From NCBI RefSeq assembly GCF_004564235.1, contig NZ_SOMN01000034.1, positions 1 through 62,036 on the forward strand: a stretch of 62,036 nucleotides of DNA. Direction: 5' to 3'. How positions within the stretch are numbered: position 1 is the stretch's first letter; each line of letters opens with the position of its first letter. The DNA is from Cohnella luojiensis. GTDB lineage: Bacteria; Bacillota; Bacilli; Paenibacillales; Paenibacillaceae. The notes under the pieces were generated by a model, which saw only the letters and a list, made by a program, of their open reading frames with translations, was not told the origin of the DNA and did no database searches. Of this stretch, positions 7,903 to 17,453 are shown in pieces. The translations under genes and the position numbers were made by a program.

Positions 7903-8991
7903 TTAGTCGGCTTGGGTCGCCTCTAGCGAAGACCTATTCTTGACCTGGTCGGACGATGCTGTTTCGAAATAGACGCTCGTACTCGGCTTGGCAATCGATA
8001 CGCCTTCCCTTTCAAGAATTTCAAGGATGCCGATCATGCACGACTCCTTCGTCTGAAGCCATTCGCTCCACTGCGTCGTTTTCGTAAAAAAATAGAGGAA
8101 AATATCTTGGCTGCTCGGCCCGAAACGGTCCAAATGCACGAAAATGGTTTCTTGGTCGATGTCCTCTCTATTTACAAGCATTCCACGGATTGCATCCAGA
8201 CAGGCCGTAATTTTCTCTGTCGAGGTCGAGTAAGTGAGACCGAGATGAAACGTAATCCGACGTTTACCCATCCTCGACCAATTCGTTATGGGCTCGTTGG
8301 CCAAAGTGGAGTTTGGCATCGTTACGAGAGCTTGCGCGAAAGTCCGAATGCGCGTACTCCTGAACGTTATGCTTTCAACCGTACCTTCCACGCTCGGCGT
8401 TTCAATCCAATCGTCCAACGTGAACGGCTTTTCGGTGATGATGACGATCCCCCCGAAAATGTTTGAAATCGCATCTTTGGCGGCTAGCGCAAAAGCAAGA
8501 CCTCCAAGCCCAAGTCCCGCGATAAACCCGGTTACTTCGTATCCCCATTCCTGAACGATAACCGTAAAACACAGACAAAGGATAACTGCGCGTAGGATTT
8601 TCGATAGGAAGGGAAGCAGGATTCGATCGACTTCGAAATTGAGCTTTTTACCGATGCCCTCAATCCAATGGGAAGAGATGCTTGTTAAACGCATCAGACC
8701 CCAGGCTAGCAGAAAGACGTAGGAAGAACGAAACGCGCTGTTCACCCATCCGTAACTCGCGGTTTCCGAATGAGCCGTTTTTATCGAGAAATAAAGTCCG
8801 ATAATCATAATCAGCGCTCGAACGGGCTTTTCAAAAGCTTCCCCTACATCGGAGAGCATCGAAGTTTTCGAATCGCGAAAAGACCTGATCAAGAATCTGA
8901 AGAAGTAAGGCACGACCCATCTGCTTACGACGACGGATACGCCCAGAATTCCTAACGAAATACTAAGAGATTTTAAATCAATGTTGGTCAT
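7903..8991 (-). CDS. Small-conductance mechanosensitive channel, MscS family
   Basis: A 362-residue inner-membrane protein with several N-terminal helices and an MscS core. The pore helix is GFIAGLGLGGLAFALAAKDAISNIFGG, followed by the beta domain (FTLDDWIETPSVEGTVESIT). MscS channels release solutes upon hypo-osmotic shock. That fits the ectoine operon next door: one system accumulates solutes, the other vents them. The ATG has GGGAGGAGAAG just upstream. The family is certain; the exact paralogue (YkuT/YbiO-like) is not assigned. Confidence 0.92.
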   Translation of the reverse strand: MTNIDLKSLSISLGILGVSVVVSRWVVPYFFRFLIRSFRDSKTSMLSDVGEAFEKPVRALIMIIGLYFSIKTAHSETASYGWVNSAFRSSYVFLLAWGLMRLTSISSHWIEGIGKKLNFEVDRILLPFLSKILRAVILCLCFTVIVQEWGYEVTGFIAGLGLGGLAFALAAKDAISNIFGGIVIITEKPFTLDDWIETPSVEGTVESITFRSTRIRTFAQALVTMPNSTLANEPITNWSRMGKRRITFHLGLTYSTSTEKITACLDAIRGMLVNREDIDQETIFVHLDRFGPSSQDIFLYFFTKTTQWSEWLQTKESCMIGILEILEREGVSIAKPSTSVYFETASSDQVKNRSSLEATQAD

Positions 8992-9160
8992 TCTTCTCCT
9001 CCCGTGAATCGTTTGGCCGATCCTCCTTCCCGTTTTTCAAAGATAAGTGACTATAAATTATATAAAACTATAACAGACGCTCGATCAACTGACAACCTAT
9101 ATTATTAAAATAAGTTGTATGTATAATTATGGACGATTTATAAACAGAATACATAAACGC

Positions 9161-9194
9161 TAAAAAGCCGGCGAGGGAACTCCCTTGCCGGCTT
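9161..9194 (-). terminator. Terminator on the minus strand
   Basis: A 34-base hairpin with arms AAGCCGGC...GCCGGCTT and TTTTTA after it on the minus strand. It sits directly past the decayed gene at 9206-9610. Confidence 0.8.
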
Positions 9195-9205
9195 GTCGAT
9201 GAGAC

Positions 9206-9610
9206 TTAAGCGTCCCGATTTCTATTCAGATATCGACTGGTTCTATCCAAAGTACTCTCATCTCCGACGATAACCAGAACGTCGTCTACTCGGAGGATGA
9301 CATGCGGTCTAGGCGAGATAGCCGTGAGATATGACATATTCCTCGGCTAATATTTACTTAACTTGCCTTTGATAGTAGCCTTTACGTTTGCCTCCTTGAT
9401 AAGCGCCACCGACCCGATTAGCGTCATATCCATTTTCAAATCGATAGGGGTTCCGAAATCGATCGTCACCATTATCGAGGCGTATCTACCCGTTCCGTTA
9501 GAAATCCCGACCTCCACCCCTTAAATAGATGTGACGAAGGAAAGAAAGGGCTTTTGACCCGTTAAGACATGGGACATCGCTAAGGACATCATGGAGAATA
9601 CGTGCAGCAT
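9206..9610 (-). pseudogene. Decayed gene with an RCK_C-like tail
   Basis: One minus-strand frame from an ATG at 9610 to a TAA at 9206 reads as protein of normal composition but has two internal stops, TAA near 9524 and TAG at 9347-9349. The middle part reads SNGTGRYASIMVTIDFGTP and the tail RPHVILRVDDVLVIVGDEST followed by LDRTSRYLNRNRDA. The tail resembles the end of TrkA-C (RCK_C) domains of cation channels and antiporters. A good terminator follows. The body was not recognised. Stops could also mark three short genes, but the shared frame favours a broken one. Confidence 0.45.
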
Positions 9611-9971
9611 AAAGCAACCTTCTTAATTCCATCCATAACAATCAGGTAACAGACAACTTGAGACCTGTAATATCCATGAATATCAAACATACACAAGCGG
9701 CAAGATGGGGTATTTAATCAAGTGATGTTTCATTAACAAATCTGCTTCGTTAAAGCATTTGAAAAATGATTCAAGACTTTCGATCATAATCTGATTGAAG
9801 GTTTTTTGTTTGTGTTTTGCTACGGGTTGAAGTCCGATGCATGACAGAAGCCCTATTTTCGAGCATGGGCAACTAACCAATCACGCAGTCCATTCCGCGA
9901 ATATACAATGACTATGGTTATTAACACAGCTGAATGAGGGAGGGATCGGTACCATAGCTAACCAAATTTTT
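9611..9971. other. Intergenic stretch, no gene seen
   Basis: About 360 AT-rich bases. A 65-codon minus-strand frame (9683-9880) is Cys/His rich without any family look and no ribosome site. GAGGGAGGG at 9936-9944 belongs to the beta-helix gene that follows. Confidence 0.6.
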
Positions 9972-11339
9972 GTGGGACCTGGCGGATTTCCGACCATCAA
10001 CGCGGGAATCGCAGCAGCTAACGAATTCGATACCGTCAGGGTTGCCCCGGGCGTGTATAATGAAACGGTGATCATTAACAAATCGATCCAACTGCTAGGC
10101 GCTCAAGCCGGTGTGGATGCACGGACCCGATCCGGTATCGCATCGACGGAATCAATCGTAACAGGACCATCGATCGCCCTAATTCAAGCAGTAGCTGATC
10201 GAGTGGTCATTGACGGTTTTACTGTTCAGAATAACACTACAGGACCGGGAATTTTTACTTCAGCAGCCTTTTCCGGATACTGGGTAATGAATAACATTAT
10301 TCAGAACAATGTCTTTGGTATTCTTAACAATTCTAGCGGGGCGCGATATACCGAGGTTCGCCAAAACTTCCTGCGTTCCAACAATCAACCAGGTGCAGGA
10401 TCCGGAAACGGCATTCTATCAGATATGACGACATCGAACATCTGGGTTGACAGCAACTTGTTCACTGGTCATCAATTGGCTTCGGTCAACTTCTCTCCAG
10501 CCGGAACAGCGACAACCGATATCATCATCTCGAACAACCGGATGGTGACTGATAATTCGATTACATTGGCAAACACAAATAATGTTAAAATTTTCGAAAA
10601 TAACATGACGGATACACAAGGAAGTTCGATTTTCTTTGGCGGAAGCACGAACCAAACAGATATAGAACGGAACATTCTGCATAATAGTATTTCCAACGGC
10701 ATCAACGTTACGACCTTTTTTACAGGGGTGCCGAACGCCAATATTCGGGCCAAGTACAATAGTATACAGGGAAATTCGAATGCAGGGCTGCAAATTGTGG
10801 CTGGCTCATATAACGTCACGCCGCCTAATGACCGACTGGATGCGACCAACAACTGGTGGGGCAGTCCGACCGGTCCGGCTCCGATTGGCTCCGGCGACAG
10901 GGTCATCGATCCGGGTAATGTGGCGGAAATAACCCCGTTTTTGACGTCAGATCCATTTATTACTCAGCAAATTAGCCAGGTACTGTCAACAGGTCCGATT
11001 TTGGGGCCGCCCGGAACACAAACGGTTCGAATCGAAATCTTGAACGACGATCCGATTAGCACGGCCGTAATTGAGATCATCGGGTTCTACTTGCCTCCGA
11101 ACAGCGCGAAGCTCCCGTATGTGCATGAATTGTTCACCATCAATCCAAACATTAAAGTGCTGAAGTCATTTTTTGTTAACTCATTAGATCAGTATGAGTA
11201 TCAATTCGGCATCCTAAATACGTCAAATGTCCTCATATCGGTATGGGCAATAGACGTTAACGGAAATGTCCTCGCTTCTCAAAGGGTAGTAGCATCAGAA
11301 CAATCGACAATCAGTACGATTACTCCGAACGTACCTTAA
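9972..11339 (+). CDS. Right-handed beta-helix protein, possibly spore surface
   Basis: A parallel beta-helix (PbH1/NosD-like) protein. Repeats rich in Asn and Ile run from about residue 20 to 300, for example YWVMNNIIQNNVFGIL and ANIRAKYNSIQGNSNAGLQI, ending with the typical cap NNWWGSPTGP. A separate C-terminal domain (about 340-455) is rich in beta strands. There is no signal peptide. The first canonical start is GTG at 9972, but the frame is open upstream, and GAGGGAGGG (9936-9944) is spaced 9 bases from an in-frame ATA at 9954 that would give IANQIFVGPGG. So the real start may be that ATA or a mutated ATG. Function unknown; lack of export signal fits assembly on the forespore by the mother cell. 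Confidence 0.8.
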   Translation: MGPGGFPTINAGIAAANEFDTVRVAPGVYNETVIINKSIQLLGAQAGVDARTRSGIASTESIVTGPSIALIQAVADRVVIDGFTVQNNTTGPGIFTSAAFSGYWVMNNIIQNNVFGILNNSSGARYTEVRQNFLRSNNQPGAGSGNGILSDMTTSNIWVDSNLFTGHQLASVNFSPAGTATTDIIISNNRMVTDNSITLANTNNVKIFENNMTDTQGSSIFFGGSTNQTDIERNILHNSISNGINVTTFFTGVPNANIRAKYNSIQGNSNAGLQIVAGSYNVTPPNDRLDATNNWWGSPTGPAPIGSGDRVIDPGNVAEITPFLTSDPFITQQISQVLSTGPILGPPGTQTVRIEILNDDPISTAVIEIIGFYLPPNSAKLPYVHELFTINPNIKVLKSFFVNSLDQYEYQFGILNTSNVLISVWAIDVNGNVLASQRVVASEQSTISTITPNVP

Positions 11340-11343
11340 AGGG

Positions 11344-11462
11344 TACACATTCTTGGCCGCAATCGGCAATCGTACACATTCTTTACATTGGTTTATATAA
11401 AAATATGTACCGATAAAATAAAAAACCGCGATTTACGCGGGCTGGAATCAGTATACATTCTT
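11344..11462 (+). repeat. Three copies of TA(C/T)ACATTCTT
   Basis: The 11-mer TACACATTCTT occurs at 11344-11354 and 11373-11383, and as TATACATTCTT at 11452-11462. All lie in the intergenic stretch between the beta-helix gene and mqo. No known function. Confidence 0.4.
11421..11440 (-). terminator. Small terminator, minus strand
   Basis: Stem CCGCG/CGCGG with loop ATTTA (11426-11440); on the minus strand TTTTTTATTTTAT follows. It may end mqo transcripts about 220 bases past the stop. The same CGCGATTTACGCG core recurs at 27907-27919. Confidence 0.5.
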
Positions 11463-11478
11463 GTCATCCGACATGTTG

Positions 11479-11622
11479 TTACACATCATTATGTCGTGTC
11501 ACTAGCCCCATGATTGCAGCCATTATCGCCGCGGGAAACAGGACGAAGTCGATCGCTTGCGCACCCATCCCGTGTCGCATGCCGTTTTCGAATGTAAAAG
11601 GTTGGAACAGTTTATTGTACTT
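11479..11622 (-). pseudogene. Possible membrane-protein C-terminal remnant
   Basis: A start-less minus-strand frame of 47 codons reads NKLFQPFTFENGMRHG, then MGAQAIDFVLFPAAIMAAIM and GLVTRHNDV before a stop. The composition is that of a final membrane helix with a short tail. The family was not recognised, and the frame is closed upstream by a TGA. It may be the tail of a lost gene. Confidence 0.25.
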
Positions 11623-11661
11623 TCAATCTATAGATAGATCAAAGGATTCTTTGTTTTAGAA

Positions 11662-13161
11662 TTAACTATAGACTAGCTCTTTTTCGCTTAGACCAAGCGT
11701 CTCTGTTGTTGAAGTATGAATTTCGTGCAGAAGCTCCGGATTTTCCATTAGCGACACGCCGTAAGAAGGAATCATTTCTTTAATTTTCGGTTCCCACTCT
11801 TTCACATGTTGCGGGAAGCATTTATTAATTACCTCGAGCATAACGTGAACAGCAGTAGAAGCACCTGGAGAAGCACCTAGTAATGCTGCAATCGAGCCGT
11901 CAGCGGCACTAACAACTTCCGTACCAAATTGAAGTGTACCTTTGCCGCCAGCTTCAGTATCTTTGATAACTTGCACGCGTTGGCCCGCCGCTACTAAATC
12001 CCAATCCTCGCTTTTGGCGTTCGGGATAAACTCTCGTAACTCTTCCATGCGCTTTTCTTTCGATAACATAACTTGCTCGATCAGGTATTTTGTCAATGAC
12101 ATGTTTTTTGCGCCTGCCGACAACATAGTTACGAGATTATCCGGTTTAACGGAAGTTACCAAATCAAACATTGAACCGGTTTTTAAAAACTTTGGCGAGA
12201 AGCCGGCAAACGGTCCAAATAGCAACGATTTTTTATTGTCGATAAATCTTGTGTCAAGATGCGGAACAGACATTGGAGGAGCTCCAACCTTAGCTTTTCC
12301 GTATACTTTTGCATGATGCTGCGCTACAACATCCGGATTATTACACACCATGAATATTCCGCTTACCGGGAATCCTCCAATATGTTTTCCTTCAGGAATA
12401 CCGGATTTTTGCAATAAATGCAGGCTTCCTCCCCCGCCTCCGATAAAGACGAATTCTGCAGTATGGCGTTCGACTTTACCGGCGTCGTTTCGAACTTTCA
12501 GTTCCCACGAGCCGTCGCTAGTACGTTTAATATTATCAACGCTGTGTTTATATTTGATATCGACGTTTTTACGCTTTAAGTGTTCAAACAAAATGCGCGT
12601 TAAAGCGCCGAAGTTGACATCGGTTCCAGAGTCGATTTTTGTTGCCGCAATAGGTTCATTCGATGGACGATCTTGTATAATAAGCGGAATCCATTCCATC
12701 AGTTTTCCAGGGTCATCGGAAAATTCCATCCCTTGAAACAGTGGATTATTCGACATCTCTTCAAAACGTTTCTTTAAAAACGTTACATTTTGTTCCCCTT
12801 GTACCATACTCATATGAGGCAATGGCATAATAAAGTCGTGCGGATTACGTATCAGCTTACTGTTTACAAGATAAGACCAAAACTGCATGGAAAGCTGAAA
12901 CTGTTCATTAATTTGGATAGCTTTGCTAATATCTATAGATCCGTCTGGTTTTTCGACAGTGTAGTTAAGCTCGCACAGTGCCGCATGCCCTGTTCCTGCA
13001 TTATTCCATTCGTTAGAGCTTTCCTCTCCTGCATTTTCGAGCTTCTCAAACACTGTAATTTCCCATTCCGGCACTAATTCTTTCAGAAGTGTCCCTAAAG
13101 TCGCACTCATGATTCCGGCACCTATTAAGATGACGTCTGTTTTAGCTTCTCCGTTGCTCAT
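11662..13161 (-). CDS. mqo: Malate:quinone oxidoreductase
   Basis: A 499-residue FAD-dependent peripheral membrane enzyme that oxidises malate to oxaloacetate and passes electrons to quinone, a TCA-cycle step independent of NAD. The N-terminal dinucleotide motif is [21 protein letters not shown]. Further family marks are [19 protein letters not shown] and the C-terminal [15 protein letters not shown]. An ATG three codons upstream is possible, but AAGGATGG is better spaced for the ATG at 13161 (MSNGEAKTD). It stands alone with no obvious operon partner. Confidence 0.96.
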   Translation of the reverse strand: MSNGEAKTDVILIGAGIMSATLGTLLKELVPEWEITVFEKLENAGEESSNEWNNAGTGHAALCELNYTVEKPDGSIDISKAIQINEQFQLSMQFWSYLVNSKLIRNPHDFIMPLPHMSMVQGEQNVTFLKKRFEEMSNNPLFQGMEFSDDPGKLMEWIPLIIQDRPSNEPIAATKIDSGTDVNFGALTRILFEHLKRKNVDIKYKHSVDNIKRTSDGSWELKVRNDAGKVERHTAEFVFIGGGGGSLHLLQKSGIPEGKHIGGFPVSGIFMVCNNPDVVAQHHAKVYGKAKVGAPPMSVPHLDTRFIDNKKSLLFGPFAGFSPKFLKTGSMFDLVTSVKPDNLVTMLSAGAKNMSLTKYLIEQVMLSKEKRMEELREFIPNAKSEDWDLVAAGQRVQVIKDTEAGGKGTLQFGTEVVSAADGSIAALLGASPGASTAVHVMLEVINKCFPQHVKEWEPKIKEMIPSYGVSLMENPELLHEIHTSTTETLGLSEKELVYS

Positions 13162-13286
13162 TTTTACCATCCTTATACCCTATGCAATTATTTATAGATT
13201 AATATATCTACTATTATCTGATAATTATAAGCTATTTAAAAGCTGGTGAAAAGTGAGAATTCCGTCCACATTGCCCTAGGAACACA

Positions 13287-13337
13287 CAAAAACCAAGGCC
13301 TTAACCCTGCTTCTTGCAAGGATTAAGGCTTTGGTTT
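13287..13337 (-). terminator. Terminator of the GH105 importer operon
   Basis: A long stem (AAACCAAAGCCTTAA with partner TTAAGGCCTTGGTTT on the minus strand) followed by TTTTTG. It lies 10 bases past the GH105 stop and ends the minus-strand polysaccharide operon. Confidence 0.85.
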
Positions 13338-13347
13338 GCCGTTCATA

Positions 13348-15615
13348 TCAATTACGAATCGGTAACGAGGAAGGTTGGACCGGTTCCGCAACTGCGGATT
13401 TCATCCGGCTGATTTCCACTCCCGCCAGCATCATAATACCTATGCCGTGATTGTCGTTCACTACGGTCCGTAAATCATGCATATAATATTCAGGAGAAAA
13501 GGAATACCGAGAGCCGCTGCATACGCCGTGCACATTGCCCTGACGATCGATCGCCCCGCCGGTCAGACCCTGCCAGGCTTTTTGCGCGGCGGCCTCATAA
13601 CCATCCCTTCCTTCCAGCCAGCCGAAACGCACTCCCCTGGCGAAGGCATAAGCGAACATCGCGGTACAGGAAGCTTCCTCATACGCATCCGGCTGGTTTA
13701 ACACCTGGCGCCATAAACCCGAATCCGCCTGCAGCGCAGCTACACCCGAGCAAAGCTCCCGGAACATAGCGAGCAGTGCTTCCCGATCCCGATGATCTTC
13801 CGGTATCTTCTCTAGCAGCTCGGACAACGAGAATAGGCACCAGCCGTTGCCGCGCCCCCAGGGCACACGCGTCGCCTTGACGTATTTGAAGTCAAAAACA
13901 TGCGACATGACGCCTTCCGGCTCCATAAATAAGTAGCGCTTATACAGCAGAAACTGTCTCGCCGCTTCATCAAGCGCTTCGCGTTGCCCCGTTGCAGCAG
14001 CATATCGTATCAAGAAAGGGGCGCTCATGTACAGATCGTCCGCCCACATCGTATCGGCCGCATATTCTCCTGGGCATAGCCGGTAGAACGCTCCGTCCTC
14101 CCGGCGCTCCAGCTTGCGAAGCATGAATTCGGCAATAACATCGGCTATTGACCGAAAGCGCTCATCTCCCGTTTGCAAATAGGCTTCAAGCATAGCCGAT
14201 CCGAACGAGCCGCAGTTGTCCAGCATCTTAATCAAGACGAGCTGGTGGTTAACTGACGGAAACCCGTATTGATCCCGGTCCCACAACGAATATTCATACC
14301 TATCCGTACAACTTCGGATGTGGCCCAGCGCGTAATCTGCCAAATCCTGCCGCTTAAGCTCTCGCGCGGTACGTAGAAGCCCATACATCGTAACGCCGAG
14401 CGGATAATCCCAGCGCCCGTAATTAGTAGCGCTTCCCGTGGTCCATTTGTTGCTCAGCATGGCGTTCTCATAGTAGGGTCTAACCATTGAATGAGGAGCA
14501 TCAACCATCCAATACGTATGTCCGACAGCGCGGCCCTCAGAATCGACGGCTGGATAAAGGGCAGCCGTTGTGCAAACCGCCGATGGGTCAGGCTCTGCCG
14601 TCGGATCCATCGGTCCCGCGTACAGCCATGCTCCTTCTGCGCCATGGACGGCAGCCGGCATTTCGAGTGGCAGCAGCCTGCCTTCGGAATAAACGTTTAA
14701 TTCGAATCCCCAGCCGCCAGAGCCGCTTACGCTTTGTACGAGCAGCTGTCGGAATCCGGAGCCTGCGGACACCTGCGTCCGAAAGGAGCCGGCAGACTGA
14801 AGCCCGACAACCTTTAATCCATCCAGCCATATTGAGGTCGCTCCTAAAGCATGGCCTTCCAGTATTAAAGTGTCCGCCCCTGCCGGCAACTGCAATCCGC
14901 TCCATCCGTAAGCCGCGACCGGTTGAACGGGACGGCCGAACAGCCGCTCGCAGTTCGGCCGCTTCGCTTCCTCCTCCGTCCACCTCCTCCGCGGAAGCCA
15001 TGTTAAGCCGGTTTCCTCTTCAGCATGCTTGAAATCGGGAAACCCTCTTTCACTTCCGTAAAGCTGACTTTTCATAGACCCAGTAAAGACCCAGCCCGCG
15101 CTCCCCTCCCTGCCTGCGAACGGAGCCAACACCTGCATAATGCGGACCTTTGCTTCATCGGCCCCGAAGCGGCAACCGAAGCCAGCATCCGTTTTGCGTG
15201 CTTCTACAAGGATAGCGTTCCAGCCCTTGCGCAGCAGAAGAGGAATAACGGCTCTCGCACCCGGCTTCATTTCGTCTACCGTATTCGATCGGTACAGCTG
15301 CTCTTCATTGACATACAGCCTTACCGGGCCGAGCGGTTCCATGATGCCGTCGATCGAGCGCTCGTCGTCGCTCCATACGAGTCCGTAAACGTAAGCGTAA
15401 TCGCCGTTAGCCGCTTCCGGCAGCTTGACGGACAAATCCATATCGTATAGCCCTTCCCCGGTTTGCAGCACACCCGTTTTGGCAAACGCTCGCAGCGCGA
15501 AGGGAACGGGAGGATTTGCCCCGGCATAACGGCCTGACAGCACCTCCAGTATACGGCGCTCATCGTCGCCGAACCAGTAACGCGCGCTTTCTCGCGGCTC
15601 CATATATACGCTCAT
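13348..15615 (-). CDS. GH105/GH88-type unsaturated glucuronyl hydrolase, large
   Basis: A 755-residue protein. Residues about 370-740 form an alpha/alpha-barrel of the YteR/YesR (GH105) type, with YPLGVTMYGLLRTARELKR, the likely catalytic-Asp segment DTMWADDLYMSAPFL and WGRGNGWCLFSLSELLEKIP. These enzymes remove the unsaturated uronic acid left by polysaccharide lyases. Residues 1-330 are a long N-terminal beta-rich part, perhaps sugar-binding, which the usual 370-residue enzymes lack. There is no signal peptide, so it acts in the cytoplasm on imported oligosaccharides. It lies 6 bases after the lyase-like gene. GAAGAGG sits very close to the ATG at 15615, so the ATG at 15603 is an alternative. 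Confidence 0.85.
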   Translation of the reverse strand: MSVYMEPRESARYWFGDDERRILEVLSGRYAGANPPVPFALRAFAKTGVLQTGEGLYDMDLSVKLPEAANGDYAYVYGLVWSDDERSIDGIMEPLGPVRLYVNEEQLYRSNTVDEMKPGARAVIPLLLRKGWNAILVEARKTDAGFGCRFGADEAKVRIMQVLAPFAGREGSAGWVFTGSMKSQLYGSERGFPDFKHAEEETGLTWLPRRRWTEEEAKRPNCERLFGRPVQPVAAYGWSGLQLPAGADTLILEGHALGATSIWLDGLKVVGLQSAGSFRTQVSAGSGFRQLLVQSVSGSGGWGFELNVYSEGRLLPLEMPAAVHGAEGAWLYAGPMDPTAEPDPSAVCTTAALYPAVDSEGRAVGHTYWMVDAPHSMVRPYYENAMLSNKWTTGSATNYGRWDYPLGVTMYGLLRTARELKRQDLADYALGHIRSCTDRYEYSLWDRDQYGFPSVNHQLVLIKMLDNCGSFGSAMLEAYLQTGDERFRSIADVIAEFMLRKLERREDGAFYRLCPGEYAADTMWADDLYMSAPFLIRYAAATGQREALDEAARQFLLYKRYLFMEPEGVMSHVFDFKYVKATRVPWGRGNGWCLFSLSELLEKIPEDHRDREALLAMFRELCSGVAALQADSGLWRQVLNQPDAYEEASCTAMFAYAFARGVRFGWLEGRDGYEAAAQKAWQGLTGGAIDRQGNVHGVCSGSRYSFSPEYYMHDLRTVVNDNHGIGIMMLAGVEISRMKSAVAEPVQPSSLPIRN

Positions 15616-15621
15616 ACCTCT

Positions 15622-17388
15622 TCATTCCTCATGCTTGCTGTCATTCCGGTCCTGATGCGACAGCCTAATATCGAACGTTCTGTCATACGGAGTCATTAAA
15701 TTCACGATCAGCGTCTGGCAATCTGCCGGATAGTTGGTATTGTTAAGCGCCTTAGCCCGATGCTCGTGCGCGCCTCCGTCCAGCTCAATCCAATCGCTTC
15801 CGGCGGTTAAGCGGACTGTCCCTTTTTCCCAAAACAGGGTTCCAGCCGCTGCCGGCACTAGTCCTCCCCCGGATAACGCGCCTTCCTTGCCGAACACAAA
15901 AGAAATTTGAGTCATTAATACTTCCGGCTGATCGCAGTGGACGCGAATTTTCCAGCCTTGCTCGCTTTCCGTTAACACAACCTCGACTTGATGCTGCTGC
16001 TCATGAGTGACTTCTCTCAAATGATGCGGCAGCAAATACCAGGGGCTGACCTCCCCGCCGGCGGTTTCCGGCAAATCCCGTTTCGATACGGGGCCGTAAT
16101 ACCCCTTGCTCTCAGTCGCCGTTAACCGGTAACCGTGCTCAAGCTCCTCCAGCCGCTTCAGCTTGACGAAGCCGGGCTCGAAGGAAGTTGCGACTTGCAC
16201 CGCGAGCAGCCGCGCCGCACCATGCCGCAGCGCAAAAAACGAAGTCGTTTCGGTGATGACGGTCGCGCTTGTTGCTCCATTCCGATGCCTGGCCACCGGA
16301 GCGCCGAAATCGGGATGCAGCCGACTGTGGTAGATTCGACCGCCATGTCCTGCCGCCTCCATCAGGCTCAGGTATCTCTCGCGCGGAAAGCCGCCGTTAA
16401 TGACGACTCGGTAGGGATCCGGCAGCCCTTCAGGCTGTACCGTGCAATCACGAAGCTCCGGATAACGCAACAAACCAATAAGCGCGTTGTTGGGCAGCCA
16501 CCCCGGGTGCTTCAGCGCATCGCCGGCAAGCTCGGCAATTGACGCAAATAGAGGCTCCCGGTCCAGGCTGGCCATCAGCTTGGCCACCAGAAAATAACTC
16601 CCCATATCGTATTTGCTTCCTAAATCCTGACGGCCGGAATAATCCGTTACCACCTCTCCGTCCGGGTGGATCATATAGGCCATCATCCGCAAATTCCGGC
16701 GTACCGGCTCCAGCAGGTCCGGCCGGTCGAACAGCTCCGCCGCATAAAAAAGGACGATATCGCTGACGGCGTTATAGATGCCATTGCTCCGCTCCGTCCA
16801 CTCTCCGTCTTCCGTGCAATCCATTCCTTCCGCAAGCCACTGGTCCGCCCGTTCCTTCAGCTCCGGCCGTCCTGTCAGTTTATACATAAACCCCAGCGCC
16901 GCCGTAATAACCCAGCGGTGGTTCGGGGTGTGGCAGCCGCCTGTCAGCAAAGCCGGAATGGTCCTCTCCAGAAACAGCCGGATATCCTCCGCCGCTTGGC
17001 GCAAAGGTTCCCATGCATGGGCGGCAAGCAGCTCATAAGCCTGTGCCAAGCCGCTTACGACGAATGCGGTGTCCGGAGGCGAGTGCATATTCGTCCATGG
17101 CGGCGAAATCGTTCCATCGGCATGCTGGAACCGCAGCATGTACCTTGCACCTAGCTCTAAGCTGATAAGCAGCTCCTTATCGTGATAAAACCTGGAATCT
17201 TCATTAATGAGAGCGGAAATCCATAATGCCATAACCATCGGCGTTCCGCCGTGGCTGGGCCAAGCGAGGCCGTTCACGGGATCGGCAACTCCCCCGTAGA
17301 ACCGGCTGCCGCTTTCAAGCACCTGATGATCCATGCCGTCTTTTACCCAATGGTCATTCAAAGAGACCAGCTTATCGTATATGCCCAT
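15622..17388 (-). CDS. Lyase-like alpha/alpha-toroid protein
   Basis: A 588-residue cytoplasmic protein, no signal peptide. Residues 1-320 look like an alpha/alpha toroid (PPWTNMHSPPDTAFVVSGLA; GGCHTPNHRWVITAALGFMY; AVSDIVLFYAAELF), and 330-588 look like a beta-sandwich. That two-part layout, plus the Asn-His pair in TPNHRW and conserved Tyr residues, is what heparinase-II/III-like and related polysaccharide lyases show. I could not place it in a numbered PL family. Between a sugar importer and a GH105 enzyme it would cut the imported uronate-containing oligosaccharide and leave the unsaturated end for GH105. It could instead be a hydrolase or a non-catalytic relative. Confidence 0.65.
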   Translation of the reverse strand: MGIYDKLVSLNDHWVKDGMDHQVLESGSRFYGGVADPVNGLAWPSHGGTPMVMALWISALINEDSRFYHDKELLISLELGARYMLRFQHADGTISPPWTNMHSPPDTAFVVSGLAQAYELLAAHAWEPLRQAAEDIRLFLERTIPALLTGGCHTPNHRWVITAALGFMYKLTGRPELKERADQWLAEGMDCTEDGEWTERSNGIYNAVSDIVLFYAAELFDRPDLLEPVRRNLRMMAYMIHPDGEVVTDYSGRQDLGSKYDMGSYFLVAKLMASLDREPLFASIAELAGDALKHPGWLPNNALIGLLRYPELRDCTVQPEGLPDPYRVVINGGFPRERYLSLMEAAGHGGRIYHSRLHPDFGAPVARHRNGATSATVITETTSFFALRHGAARLLAVQVATSFEPGFVKLKRLEELEHGYRLTATESKGYYGPVSKRDLPETAGGEVSPWYLLPHHLREVTHEQQHQVEVVLTESEQGWKIRVHCDQPEVLMTQISFVFGKEGALSGGGLVPAAAGTLFWEKGTVRLTAGSDWIELDGGAHEHRAKALNNTNYPADCQTLIVNLMTPYDRTFDIRLSHQDRNDSKHEE

Positions 17389-17453
17389 CCTTCTTCCCCA
17401 CTCTTTCCTCAGCCGTCATTTTCACGCGATTCCGCCATGCGATTCCTCTTCCG

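Noticed and set aside
14487..15032. 181-codon plus-strand frame inside the GH105 gene
   Set aside because: Antisense to a clear family member; rich in Arg, Pro and Ser as expected of shadow frames.
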